Below are positions 18,611-27,454 of a DNA stretch of 64,000 bases, piece after piece (position 1 is the stretch's first letter; every line of letters begins with the position of its first letter). The stretch covers positions 310,001 through 374,000 of the forward strand of contig CAWINM010000010.1 of assembly GCA_963837455.1 (NCBI GenBank). Direction: 5' to 3'. The notes beneath the pieces are model-generated. The model did no database searches, was not told the DNA's origin, and worked only from the letters and a program-made list of their open reading frames with translations. This DNA is from DASYQD01 sp963837455 (lineage in GTDB: Bacteria > Acidobacteriota > Thermoanaerobaculia > Multivoradales > JAIOJS01). Position numbers and translations under genes: made by a program.

Positions 18611-21600
18611 TTGCGGGCTTCGAGCCGGGCGCGGCGGCGACCAGGCGGCGGCCGTGCCTCTCTGCTGGCGGCGGCGGTGCTGGCGGCGCTGGCGGCGCCC
18701 CTGCCCGCGCTCGACCCGCGCCTCGCCATCACCCAGCTCGCCCGCCAGAGCTGGCAGGACGAGCTCCCGCAGAGCACGGTGCTGGGCATCCAGCAGACCC
18801 GCGACGGCTACCTCTGGCTCGCCACCTACGAGGGGCTCGTGCGCTTCGACGGCGTGCGCTTCGTCGTCTTCGACCGCCAGCGCAGCCACGACCTGCCCGG
18901 GACCTCGGCGCTGCACCTGAGCGAGGATCGCAGGGGGAGGCTGTGGGTGGCCACCAACGGCGGCCTCACCGTCCTCGAGAGCGGCCGTTTCCGCTCCTAC
19001 GGGCCGCGCGACGGGTTGCCCGCCCGCCTGGTGCGAGCCACACTCGAGACCGCGGATGGCACGCTGTGGATCGCCACCGACGTCGGCCTCGCCGAGCTCT
19101 CCGGCGGTAGGGTGCGGGCGCGAGCGGACCTGGCGCGGGGCGTCGTGTGGGCGCTCGCCGAGGGCGTCGATGGCGCCCTCTGGGCGGGCACCGACGACGG
19201 CCTGCTGCGCATCGCCGGCGCGCGGGTGACGCGCTTCGGGGTGGCCGAGGGGCTGCCCTCGGCGGTGTGCCGTGTGCTCCTCGTGGCTCGCGATGGCTCG
19301 CTGTGGGTGGGCGCCGACGGCGGCCTGGCGCACCGCACCGCCGGCGGCTTCGCGGTCTTCCGCGCCGCCGACGGTCTCGGCGACGACTACGTGCGGGCGC
19401 TCGCCGAGGATGGTGACGGCAACCTCTGGGTGGGTACCGAGACGGCCGGCCTGGTGCGCTTCCGGTCGCGCCCGCCGGTCGCCGGCTGGCAGCGCTTCTC
19501 CGCCCGCCAGGGGCTCTCGAACGACTTCGTGCGCTCGCTCTTCGTCGACCGCGAGGGGACGTTGTGGGTGGGGACCAACGGCGGTCTCAACCGTTTCCGC
19601 GAGGGGAAGCTGGTGCCGTGGGGCACGCCCGAGGGGCTCTCCCACGACTTCGTGCGCGCCGTCTTCGAGGATCGCGAAGGCGGGCTGTGGGTGGGCACCG
19701 ACGGCGGCGGCGTCGACCACCGCGCCGGCGGCACGTGGAGCGCGCTTCGTGCTCGCGACGGTCTCTCCCACGACTCGGTGCGGGCGATCGCACAGAGCGC
19801 CGACGGCGCGGTCTGGTTGGGCACCCGCGACGGTCTCGACCGCTGGGCGGACGGTCACCTCACCGCCTTCGGCGCGCGGCTGCCCAACCGGCTGGTGCGG
19901 GCGCTGCTCGCCGACCGCGAGGGCAACCTCTGGGTCGGCGCGGAGGGGGGCGGGCTGGTGCGTCTTCGCCTCGCGGCGCCGGGGCCGGGCACCGTCGAGG
20001 TGCTCACTACCCGCGACGGCCTCGGCGCCGACGACGTGCGGGCGCTGCTCGAGGACCGCCAGGGCGCGATCTGGGTCGGCACCTACGGCGGCGGCCTGTC
20101 GCGGCTCGCCGGCGGGCGCCTCTCCACCCTGCGCGCGGGCGACGGATTGCCCAACGACCTCGTCTTCGCCCTCCACGAGGACGACGCCGGGCTGTGGGTG
20201 GGCACCGACAGCGGGCTGGCGCTGCTGCGCCGCGGCGCGGACGGCGCCCTCGGCGGCGCCGGCATGGCCAGCTTCGGCATCGCCGACGGCCTCTTCGACG
20301 ACAAGGTCTTCGCCATACTCGCCGATCGCCACGGCAGGTTCTGGATGAGCAGCAACCGCGGCGTCTACACCGCTGCCGAGAGGGACCTGCTGGCGCACGC
20401 CGCCGGCCGCCTGGCGCGGGTGGCGTCGACCGGCTACACCCGCGCCAACGGCATGCGCGCCACGCAGTGCAACGGCACCTCACAGCCGGCAGGCTGGGCG
20501 ACCCGCGACGGCCACCTCTGGTTCCCCACCGTCTCCGGGGTGGTGGAGATCGACCCCGACCACCTCAAGCACAACCCGCTGCCGCCGCCGGTGGTGATCG
20601 AGCAGATGCGGGTCGACGGCGGCGTGGTCGACGTCGCACGCCCCCCCTCGCTGCCCGCCGAGCCGGGGCGCCTGGAGATCGACTTCACCGCCCTTTCCCT
20701 GGTGGCCCCGGAGAGGCTGCGCTTCCGTTACCGCCTCAGTGGCTCGGACCGCGACTGGGTCGAAGCCGGCGGCCGGCGCACCGCCTACTACACCCACCTG
20801 CCTCCTGGTCGTTACGAGTTCGCGGTGATCGCCGCCAACAACGACGGAGTGTGGAACCCGCGCGGCGCGCGCCTCGCCTTCACGGTTGCCACCTCTCCCT
20901 GGCGCGCCTGGTGGGCCTACCTGCTCTACGTGACGGTGGTGGCGGGTATCGTCTCGTCGCTGGTCAGCCTGCGGCTGCGTGCCCTGGCACGCGCCAACGC
21001 GCTGCTCGAGGCGCGGGTCGCCGAGCGCACCGCCGCTCTCGACGACAAGGTGCAGCTGCTCGAGCTCTCCGAGCGCCGGGCTCACGAGTCGGAGTCTCGG
21101 GCCCTGGAGGCGAGCCGCGCCAAGACCGTCTTCCTCTCCAACGTCAGCCACGAGCTGCGCACGCCGCTCAACTCGATCATCGGCTTCTCGCAGATCCTCG
21201 AGGCGCGGCTCGCCGGCGAGCTGTCGGAGAAGCACCGGCGGTTCCTCGCCAACATCCACCGTGGCGGCGAGCACCTGCTGCGGCTGATCAACGACCTGCT
21301 CGACCTGTCGAAGATCGAGGCCGGCCGCATGGAGCTGCACGTCGAGACCGTCCAGCCCACGGCCCTGCTTTACGAGCTGCGCGAGATGATGCGAGGGGTC
21401 TCGGCGGAGAAGCGGGTGGAGATCGAGCTGGCGCTCGAGCCCAGCCTGCCGTCGCTGGTCACCGACCCCGCCAAGCTGCGTCAGGTGCTGCTCAACCTGC
21501 TGGCCAACGCGGTCAAGTTCTCGGCTGCCGGCTCGCTGGTGACGGTGCGCGCGTCGCCGCTGCGCGCCGGCGATGGGCCGTTCGGCCAGGACGCCCTGCG

Positions 21601-21883
21601 CATCGACGTCATCGACCGCGGCATCGGCATCGCCGCCGAGCACCGGGAGCTCATCTTCGAGGAGTTCCGCCGGGTAGAGACCGACCTCGCCCGCAGCAGC
21701 GAGGGTACCGGGCTCGGCCTGGCGCTGGTGCGCCGGCTGCTCGAGCTGTTGGGGGGCGTCATCCGGGTCGACTCCACCCCCGGCCACGGCAGCATGTTCA
21801 CCGTCCTGCTGCCGCGCGTGGCGCCGGCGTCGCGGCGCGCCGCGGTGCTCCTGGAAGGCACCGCAGGCCAGGGCGGCGCTTGA
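18611..21883 (+). CDS. Two-component regulator propeller histidine kinase (periplasmic propeller, Y_Y_Y, HisKA, HATPase)
   Basis: The start is TTG 18611 behind AGGAAGGA. The 1090 residues comprise a signal peptide, about fourteen propeller repeats marked by LWVGT/LWIAT (residues 60-620), a Y_Y_Y domain (YRLSGSDRDWVEAGG, LPPGRYEF), one membrane helix (about 770-795), a coiled coil and the kinase core. The phosphoacceptor is His847 in NVSHELRTPLN; the N box is NLLANAVKFS and the G boxes are DRGIGIA and GTGLGLAL. The layout is that of hybrid two-component systems which sense glycans or oligomers in the periplasm. This one lacks the receiver and AraC parts, so its partner regulator must be elsewhere. 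Confidence 0.93.
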   Translation: MRASSRARRRPGGGRASLLAAAVLAALAAPLPALDPRLAITQLARQSWQDELPQSTVLGIQQTRDGYLWLATYEGLVRFDGVRFVVFDRQRSHDLPGTSALHLSEDRRGRLWVATNGGLTVLESGRFRSYGPRDGLPARLVRATLETADGTLWIATDVGLAELSGGRVRARADLARGVVWALAEGVDGALWAGTDDGLLRIAGARVTRFGVAEGLPSAVCRVLLVARDGSLWVGADGGLAHRTAGGFAVFRAADGLGDDYVRALAEDGDGNLWVGTETAGLVRFRSRPPVAGWQRFSARQGLSNDFVRSLFVDREGTLWVGTNGGLNRFREGKLVPWGTPEGLSHDFVRAVFEDREGGLWVGTDGGGVDHRAGGTWSALRARDGLSHDSVRAIAQSADGAVWLGTRDGLDRWADGHLTAFGARLPNRLVRALLADREGNLWVGAEGGGLVRLRLAAPGPGTVEVLTTRDGLGADDVRALLEDRQGAIWVGTYGGGLSRLAGGRLSTLRAGDGLPNDLVFALHEDDAGLWVGTDSGLALLRRGADGALGGAGMASFGIADGLFDDKVFAILADRHGRFWMSSNRGVYTAAERDLLAHAAGRLARVASTGYTRANGMRATQCNGTSQPAGWATRDGHLWFPTVSGVVEIDPDHLKHNPLPPPVVIEQMRVDGGVVDVARPPSLPAEPGRLEIDFTALSLVAPERLRFRYRLSGSDRDWVEAGGRRTAYYTHLPPGRYEFAVIAANNDGVWNPRGARLAFTVATSPWRAWWAYLLYVTVVAGIVSSLVSLRLRALARANALLEARVAERTAALDDKVQLLELSERRAHESESRALEASRAKTVFLSNVSHELRTPLNSIIGFSQILEARLAGELSEKHRRFLANIHRGGEHLLRLINDLLDLSKIEAGRMELHVETVQPTALLYELREMMRGVSAEKRVEIELALEPSLPSLVTDPAKLRQVLLNLLANAVKFSAAGSLVTVRASPLRAGDGPFGQDALRIDVIDRGIGIAAEHRELIFEEFRRVETDLARSSEGTGLGLALVRRLLELLGGVIRVDSTPGHGSMFTVLLPRVAPASRRAAVLLEGTAGQGGA

Positions 21884-21933
21884 TCCGACGCGGGCACCGC
21901 CGTTCGACGTAGGCTGCCGGCAAGGGAGACGCC

Positions 21934-22635
21934 ATGGACTACCGCCGTGCGCTCGACTACCAGCTCGACGACCCGCAGTGGACGACGACGTTGCTGTTCG
22001 TCACCCTCGCCCTGCTGGTGCCGCTGATCGGGCCGGTGGTGGCGCTCGGCTACGAGGGCTCGGTGATCGCCGCCGTCGCCGCCACTGGCAACGCGGCGCC
22101 GCCGCCGCGCTTCGACTTCGAGTGCCTCTCCGAGTACCTGCTGCGCGGCGTGCGCATGTTCGTGGTGTCGCTCGTGCTCGCCTTCGTGCTGGTGCCGGTG
22201 ATCTGGCTGCTCTTCGCGCTGATCATCGGCGGCGGCATCGGTGCCGCCAGCATCTTTGGCGCCCGCGACCAGGCCTCGACGCTGTTCGGCTGCCTGGCTA
22301 CCGCGGTCGGCGTGGTGGGGTTCTGTAGCGTCATGCTGGTGGCGGGAATCCTGATCACGCCGCTGATGGTGCGCGCCGCCCTCGATCCCGACCTCGCCGG
22401 CCTCTTCGACCTCGGCTACGTGCGCGACTTCATCGCCCGCACCGGCCGCGACGGGCTGACCGCCCACCTCTTCCTCATCGCCCTCAACCTCGGGCTCGTG
22501 CTCGTCGGCCTGCTCGCCTGCCTCGTCGGGGTCTTCCCGGCGCTGGCCTTCGGCGCGCTGGTGCGCGCGCACGTCTTCGGACAATTGCACCGGCTCTACC
22601 TCGAGCGCGGCGGCCGCCGCGTGGCTCCGCCGTAG
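21934..22635 (+). CDS. DUF4013-type integral membrane protein
   Basis: This 233-residue protein starts at an ATG behind AGGGAGA. The opening MDYRRALDYQLDDPQW fits DUF4013 proteins. About five to six hydrophobic segments follow (residues 20-45, 75-105, 110-150, 180-215). No catalytic residues are visible. The family has no established function. It is followed by a strong hairpin and then by a convergent RRM gene, so it is probably expressed alone. Confidence 0.72.
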   Translation: MDYRRALDYQLDDPQWTTTLLFVTLALLVPLIGPVVALGYEGSVIAAVAATGNAAPPPRFDFECLSEYLLRGVRMFVVSLVLAFVLVPVIWLLFALIIGGGIGAASIFGARDQASTLFGCLATAVGVVGFCSVMLVAGILITPLMVRAALDPDLAGLFDLGYVRDFIARTGRDGLTAHLFLIALNLGLVLVGLLACLVGVFPALAFGALVRAHVFGQLHRLYLERGGRRVAPP

Positions 22636-22647
22636 GGCCGGAAACAG

Positions 22648-22683
22648 GAAGGCCCTCCATCTCTCGCGAGGGGGAGGGCCTTC
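22648..22683. terminator. Bidirectional hairpin terminator between the DUF4013 and RRM genes
   Basis: The perfect 11-bp arms GAAGGCCCTCC (22648-22658) and GGAGGGCCTTC (22673-22683) enclose a 14-nt loop. The hairpin lies between two convergent genes. Only short T-runs follow in either direction, so termination strength is uncertain. Confidence 0.6.
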
Positions 22684-22735
22684 GATTCGGCAGGGGATCC
22701 TGCGCCGGGGCCCGACTCCCCGGCGACGTCAACCC

Positions 22736-23026
22736 CTACCAGCGCGGGCGCTGACGGAAACCACCGCCGCCGCCACCGCCGTTCTCGCGGGGGCGGGCCT
22801 CGTTGACCTTCAGGGTGCGGCCGCCCATCTGGGAACCGTCGAGGGCCTGGATGGCCGCCTCGGCCTCCTCGCCCGCCATCTCGACGAAACCGAAGCCGCG
22901 GGGGCGGCCGGTCTCACGATCGTTGACGAGGCTGACGCTCTGGACCTCGCCGTGAGCGGAGAACAGCTCGCGCAGCTCGTCCTCGGTGGCGGAGTAGGGC
23001 AGGTTACCGACGTAGATCTTGGTCAT
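22736..23026 (-). CDS. RRM-domain RNA-binding protein
   Basis: The 96-residue protein is one RNA recognition motif with RNP2 (IYVGNL, residues 4-9) and RNP1 (RGFGFVEM, around 44-51), then a glycine-rich tail ending GFRQRPRW. This is the architecture of the small bacterial RRM proteins found in cyanobacteria and others, which are often cold-induced RNA chaperones. An AAAGAG-type ribosome binding site precedes the ATG. The 328-bp divergent region upstream leaves room for a long 5' UTR. Confidence 0.93.
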   Translation of the reverse strand: MTKIYVGNLPYSATEDELRELFSAHGEVQSVSLVNDRETGRPRGFGFVEMAGEEAEAAIQALDGSQMGGRTLKVNEARPRENGGGGGGGFRQRPRW

Positions 23027-23354
23027 GTAGCTCTTTCTCTTTCCTTTCGCGCGCGGCGCCTAGGCCGTCACGCTTCGATTCTCGAGGCGATTCCGCACGT
23101 GGGAATCATTCGACGGGAGCTCAGTCACCTGGCGGGGTTTGGAAATGGCTGCTACGGCGGAAGGTCGGGTGGCTTCTGACGGTAGCGCCCCATCCCTCTG
23201 GGGCCTCGCTCGCGCACGGAGATTGTAGGGGAAAGCCGTATCGAAGTCTAGATGAGGGACTTACAGGGGCTGCCTGTCCCTGCGCTGGCGCCCACGAGGC
23301 GGCACCCGCCGAGGCTGCGCGTCGTAGACTCCACGCGTCCCAGGCAAGCGGAAG
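23027..23354. other. Divergent intergenic region between the RRM gene and fabH
   Basis: No gene is recognisable in these 328 bp. The region must hold the promoters of both flanking genes. One hairpin can be drawn at 23255-23281: AGGGAC and AGG on one side pair with CCTGTCCCT on the other, with a 4-nt bulge and loop GGCTG. It lies in the leader of the plus-strand operon. Its role is unknown. Confidence 0.4.
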
Positions 23355-24374
23355 ATGAGCGGACGCGACGGCAATGCGGTCGGCATCCTCGGGCTCGGGG
23401 CCTACGTCCCCGAGCGGGTGATGGGCAACGAGGAGTGGTCGCGGTACGTCGACACCAGCGACCAGTGGATCCGCGAGCGCACCGGCATCGAGCGCCGGCG
23501 GGTGGCGGCGCCCGAGCAGAGCACCGTCGACCTGGCGCTGCCGGCGGCGCGGCTGGCGCTCGCGGACGCCGGCATCGATGCCGCCGAGATCGACGAGATC
23601 ATCGTCGCCACCGACACGCCGGAGGTGTCCATTCCCGACACCGCGGCGTTCGTGCAGCACCGGCTGGGGGCGCGCGAGGTGCCGGCCTACGACCTCGCCG
23701 GCAGCGGCTGTGCCGGCTTCCTGCAGGCGCTCGACGTGGCGCGGTCGCGCGTGGTCGCCGCCGCCGCCGAGCGGGTGCTGGTGATCGGCGTCGAGCTGCT
23801 CACCCGGCTGATGAGCTGGAGCGACCGCAACACCTGCGTGCTGTTCGGCGACGCCGCCGGCGCGGTGGTGGTGGGGGCCTCGCTGCGCGCCGCGGAGATC
23901 CTCGCCGCCGTGGCGGGGACCGACGGCAGCGCGGCGGGCATCCTCGGCCTCGAGGCGGGAGGCACGCGGGTGCCATTCAACGAGGAGGCGGCGCGGCAGG
24001 GGCTCCATCACCGCATCGAGCTCAACGGCCGCGAGGTGTTCCGCGACGCCGTACGTCGCATGGCGCAGGCGGGGCGGGCGGCGCTGGCGAAGGCCGGGCG
24101 CCGTATCGAGGAGGTGGCCCTGCTGGTTCCCCACCAGGCCAACCTGCGCATCCTCGACGCCGTGCGTCGCGAGCTCGGACTGCCGGAGGAGCGGGTGTTC
24201 GTCGACGTTCAGGAGTACGGCAACACCGGCTCGGCCTCGGTGCCGCTGGCGCTGTGGGAGGCCTGCCGTGCCGGCCGCGTGGGCAGGGGCGACCTGGTGC
24301 TCCTGGTCTCCTTTGGCGCCGGGTTCCATTGGGCGAGCGTGCTGCTGCAGTATCCCTGGGACCCGTTGCCATGA
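23355..24374 (+). CDS. fabH: Beta-ketoacyl-ACP synthase III
   Basis: This 339-residue FabH has the full triad: Cys119 (GSGCAGF), His260 (VPHQAN) and Asn290 (EYGNTGSAS). It shows the usual DTSDQWIRERTGI start and the C-terminal FGAGFHWASVLLQ. FabH condenses acetyl-CoA or another primer with malonyl-ACP to start fatty acid synthesis in the cytoplasm. No other fab gene is beside it. Instead it heads a run of coupled genes: the next start overlaps its TGA by 4 nt. A divergent KAS III paralogue lies at 2563. Confidence 0.94.
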   Translation: MSGRDGNAVGILGLGAYVPERVMGNEEWSRYVDTSDQWIRERTGIERRRVAAPEQSTVDLALPAARLALADAGIDAAEIDEIIVATDTPEVSIPDTAAFVQHRLGAREVPAYDLAGSGCAGFLQALDVARSRVVAAAAERVLVIGVELLTRLMSWSDRNTCVLFGDAAGAVVVGASLRAAEILAAVAGTDGSAAGILGLEAGGTRVPFNEEAARQGLHHRIELNGREVFRDAVRRMAQAGRAALAKAGRRIEEVALLVPHQANLRILDAVRRELGLPEERVFVDVQEYGNTGSASVPLALWEACRAGRVGRGDLVLLVSFGAGFHWASVLLQYPWDPLP

Positions 24375-26194
24375 GCGGCTTCCGTACCACGACGAGGATC
24401 ACCGGCGGCTCCGGGGGCGGCGTCATGGGCCGGCTCGCCGGCAGCGTCTTCTTCCTCGTCTTCGCCGTCATGGGCACGGTCGTCGGCGTGCTGTTCGCGA
24501 GGGCCTTGCTGCGCGGCATGGCGGCCTGGCACTGGGAGCCGACCCAGTGCCGGGTGCTCGCCTCCGGCGTCGACGACCTGTTGTTCTCGCTGCCGCCCGA
24601 GGAGGCGGCGCGGGAGGGGGACCCGTTCAAGCTGCGCGTCAGCTACCAGTGGGAGTGGCAGGGGAGGACCTTCGGCGGTGACAAGGTGGGAGCCCACGGC
24701 CAATACGGCACCCGGGACGCCGCGCGGCAGGCGGCGGCGCGATACCCGGCCGGCGGCATGGTGCGCTGCTTCGTCGACCCCGACGACGCCAGCCAGGCGG
24801 CGCTGCGGCGCCCGGCCCTCTGGGTGCTGCTCTTCCTCCTCCTGCCGCTGACCTTCGTGCTCTTCGGCATCGGCGGCGCGGTCGGCATCTGGCTGCGCCG
24901 GCGCAAGCCGGCGGCGGGAACGGCCGCTCCGCGGTCGCGACGCACGAGCTCCGGCGGCGGTCGCGGCTGCGCCGTTGCCGCCTTCGGCGTCTTCGCCCTC
25001 TTCGGCGCCGGCTTCATGATCCCCTTCGCGCTTCCGGTGGCCCACCGGCTGGCGAGCACGCGATGGCAGCAGGTGCCGGCCACCATCGTGTGGAGCGGCG
25101 TCGGCGCCCACAGTGGCGACGAGAGCGCCACCTACAGCGTCGACGTGCTCTACGAGTACGACTACGGCGGCGAGCGCTTCCGCTCCAATCACTATCGCTT
25201 CATGGGCGGCAGCAGCAGCGGCAGCGAGGCCAAGCAGGCGGCGGTCGACCGCATGCCGCCGGGCACCCGCACCGTCTGCTGGATCGATCCGCGCGACCCC
25301 TCGCGGGCGGTGCTCGACCGCGGCCTTGGCGGCTTCATCTGGTTCAGCTCGATCCCCGGGGTGTTCCTCGCCATCGGCCTGGTCGGCATGATCGTGTCGT
25401 TGCTCGCCGGTCGCGGGCCCAAGCCGGCCGCCGACTGGCTCCCCGGTGACGCGAGCGTCGATGCGGGCGCCGCCGCCGCCCCGATGGCCGCGCTCGCCGG
25501 CGGGGGCACGGTCCGCGAGCTGGCGGTGGAGGCGCCGGGGTCGAGCCGCGGCGCCGGTCCCCCGGCCGGCCCGCTGCACGTGCAGGCAGCCAAGTCGCGG
25601 CTCGGCAGCTTCGTGGTGCTTGCCGTCTTCACCCTGCTGTGGAACGGCTTCGTCGGCTTCGTCCTGGCGATGTTGTTCCGGGAAGGGAAGCTCGGCAGCG
25701 ATGGCTGCGTCACCGCCTTCATCGGCGTCTTCGTGCTCGCCGGGCTGGTGCTGCTCTCGGCGCTGCCGTACCAGTTTCTCGGCCTCTTCAACCCGCGCCC
25801 CGAGGTGACGCTGTCGGCGCCGCTCGTCCCCGGCTCGCCGGTGGCGCTGTCGTGGCGCTTCAGCGGCGCCGCCGGGCGGCTCACCAGCCTCGTCCTGCAG
25901 GTCGAGGGCAGCGAGCAGGCCACCTACCGGGTCGGCACCCAGAGCTCGACAGACAAGCGGGTCTTCGCGAGGCTGGTGCTGGTGGAGACCAGCGACCCCG
26001 GCCGGATCGCCGCCGGCGAAACCATGTTGCTGCTGCCCGCCGACACCATGCACTCCTTCAAGGCCTCCCACAACGAGATCGTGTGGACGCTCAAGGTCCG
26101 CGGCGACATCGCGCGCTGGCCCGACCTCGACGACGAGCTGGCGCTCACCGTCTATCCTGCGTCCTTCCTCGGCCACTCCGAGGTGACCGCGTGA
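24371..26194 (+). CDS. Membrane protein with two DUF3592-like units
   Basis: The ATG at 24371 overlaps the fabH stop (ATGA). The 607 residues hold two copies of a DUF3592-like unit. Each copy has a membrane helix, a beta-rich loop whose first strands read VRVLASG or ATIVWSG, a segment such as YQWEWQGRTFGGD or YEYDYGGERFRSN, a strand with CFVDPDD or CWIDPRD, and a second helix. A third part (about 400-607) has one more helix pair and a soluble beta domain. Its end (DELALTVYPASFLGH) has arrestin-like character. The next gene encodes a similar small beta protein. Function unknown. Confidence 0.75.
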   Translation: MSGFRTTTRITGGSGGGVMGRLAGSVFFLVFAVMGTVVGVLFARALLRGMAAWHWEPTQCRVLASGVDDLLFSLPPEEAAREGDPFKLRVSYQWEWQGRTFGGDKVGAHGQYGTRDAARQAAARYPAGGMVRCFVDPDDASQAALRRPALWVLLFLLLPLTFVLFGIGGAVGIWLRRRKPAAGTAAPRSRRTSSGGGRGCAVAAFGVFALFGAGFMIPFALPVAHRLASTRWQQVPATIVWSGVGAHSGDESATYSVDVLYEYDYGGERFRSNHYRFMGGSSSGSEAKQAAVDRMPPGTRTVCWIDPRDPSRAVLDRGLGGFIWFSSIPGVFLAIGLVGMIVSLLAGRGPKPAADWLPGDASVDAGAAAAPMAALAGGGTVRELAVEAPGSSRGAGPPAGPLHVQAAKSRLGSFVVLAVFTLLWNGFVGFVLAMLFREGKLGSDGCVTAFIGVFVLAGLVLLSALPYQFLGLFNPRPEVTLSAPLVPGSPVALSWRFSGAAGRLTSLVLQVEGSEQATYRVGTQSSTDKRVFARLVLVETSDPGRIAAGETMLLLPADTMHSFKASHNEIVWTLKVRGDIARWPDLDDELALTVYPASFLGHSEVTA

Positions 26195-26577
26195 CGACGA
26201 TGACGGTGGAGCTCGACGGCGGGCGCTCGGCCTACGAGCCCGGCGAGCGGGTGGAGGGGCAGGCATCGTGGGAGCTCGACGCGGCGCCGCGCGCGCTCGA
26301 GGTGAGGTTGTTCTGGGGCACCAGCGGCCGCGGCGACTCCGATCAGGAGGTGGTGGCGGTGGAGGCCGTGCCGGCGCCCGGCGCCAACGGCTGGATCCGC
26401 TTCAGCTTCCAGCTGCCCCCTGGCCCGTACAGCTTCTCGGGGCGGCTGGTGACGCTCTCCTGGGCCGTGGAGCTGGTGGCGCCGCACGAGAACATGGCGG
26501 GCTCGGCGGCGCTAGTGGTGGGTCCCGGCGGCCGCGAGATCCGCATCGACGGCCAGCCGCCTGCCGTCTCCCCGTGA
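26191..26577 (+). CDS. Small beta-sandwich protein, arrestin-like
   Basis: The GTG at 26191 overlaps the previous stop by 4 nt (GTGA); an ATG at 26200 is an alternative. The 128 residues look like an all-beta domain with YEPGERVEGQASWEL near the start and LSWAVELVAP near the end, similar to the N-half of arrestin-like domains. There is no signal peptide. It is coupled both to the DUF3592 protein upstream and to the ATPase downstream, so the three may form one membrane-associated complex. Function unknown. Confidence 0.65.
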   Translation: MTTMTVELDGGRSAYEPGERVEGQASWELDAAPRALEVRLFWGTSGRGDSDQEVVAVEAVPAPGANGWIRFSFQLPPGPYSFSGRLVTLSWAVELVAPHENMAGSAALVVGPGGREIRIDGQPPAVSP

Positions 26578-27191
26578 GGCCGGAGCGCGACGTGCGGGCC
26601 GCTGACAACCCTTTCCGCGTGCAGCGCCTGGCGACGCTCGCCTACCGGCTCGATGGCACCGGCTGGGAGGAGCTGCTGGCGCGCCTCACCCAGCTCGGGC
26701 GGCGAGCGGCCCTGGTCGGCCCCGAGGGACACGGCAAGACCACCCTCCTCGCCGAGCTCGGCCGGAGGCTGGCGGCGGCACAGGGCTTCCGCCTGCGGGC
26801 GGTGCGGGTCCGGCGAGGCGAGCGGCGGCTCTCGCTCGTCGCCCGCGACCGGTTGCTGCGGGGCGTCGGGGGCCGCGACCTGCTGCTCGTCGACGGCGCC
26901 CAGGAGCTCTCGCCCTGGGCGTGGCGCCGGCTGCGCGCAGCCAGCAAGCGGGCGGGCGGCCTGCTCGTCACCTCCCACCGCGCCGGACTCCTGCCGACGC
27001 TCCTCGAGTGCCACACCACCCCGAGGCTGCTCGCCGAGCTCATGGCCGAGCTCCTGCCCGCCGGCGCGCCTCCCGGCGGCGCGCTGCCGCCTGCCGACGA
27101 GCTCTTCGCCCGCCACCGCGGCGACCTGCGCGCGGCGTTGCTGGCGGCCTACGACGCCTGCGCCGCCCTGCCGGCAGAAGCGCGAGGCTGA
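26574..27191 (+). CDS. P-loop ATPase, AAA/MinD-unlike small type
   Basis: The GTG at 26574 overlaps the preceding TGA (GTGA). The 205-residue product has a Walker A GPEGHGKTT (about residue 50), a Walker B-like DLLLVDGAQEL (about 103) and a following SHRAG that may be sensor I. The opening DNPFRVQRLATLAY and the general order recall small AAA ATPases of the ExeA/TniB type. It is the last gene of the fabH operon. Substrate and partner are unknown; the DUF3592 membrane protein is the obvious candidate. Confidence 0.72.
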   Translation: MRPERDVRAADNPFRVQRLATLAYRLDGTGWEELLARLTQLGRRAALVGPEGHGKTTLLAELGRRLAAAQGFRLRAVRVRRGERRLSLVARDRLLRGVGGRDLLLVDGAQELSPWAWRRLRAASKRAGGLLVTSHRAGLLPTLLECHTTPRLLAELMAELLPAGAPPGGALPPADELFARHRGDLRAALLAAYDACAALPAEARG

Positions 27192-27454
27192 GTCCGCGAC
27201 GAGCTGGCGCGACGGAGGGCACCGGTCCGCTCGATCGGCCACGCTGGCGACGGACTCCCGGGTCGTCGCCGGGTGGCCGGGAGCGGCCGACCTTGCCCGT
27301 GCCGACCGCGGCCCGGTGCCATCCTCGCGCGCCGGAAGGGGCGGCTGGGATGGACCGCTCGCGGGCGGGGATGGACGGCCCCGCCGACCCGCAACCTCTT
27401 CCCCGCGCTCGCCGTACTTCCTGGGATCTCGAACAACCTGGGAGCATCGCTACC

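Noticed and set aside
22648..22683. The 11-bp hairpin after the DUF4013 gene as a riboswitch or repeat element
   Set aside because: Its position between two convergent gene ends and its simple perfect stem fit a terminator; no second copy was seen in the window.
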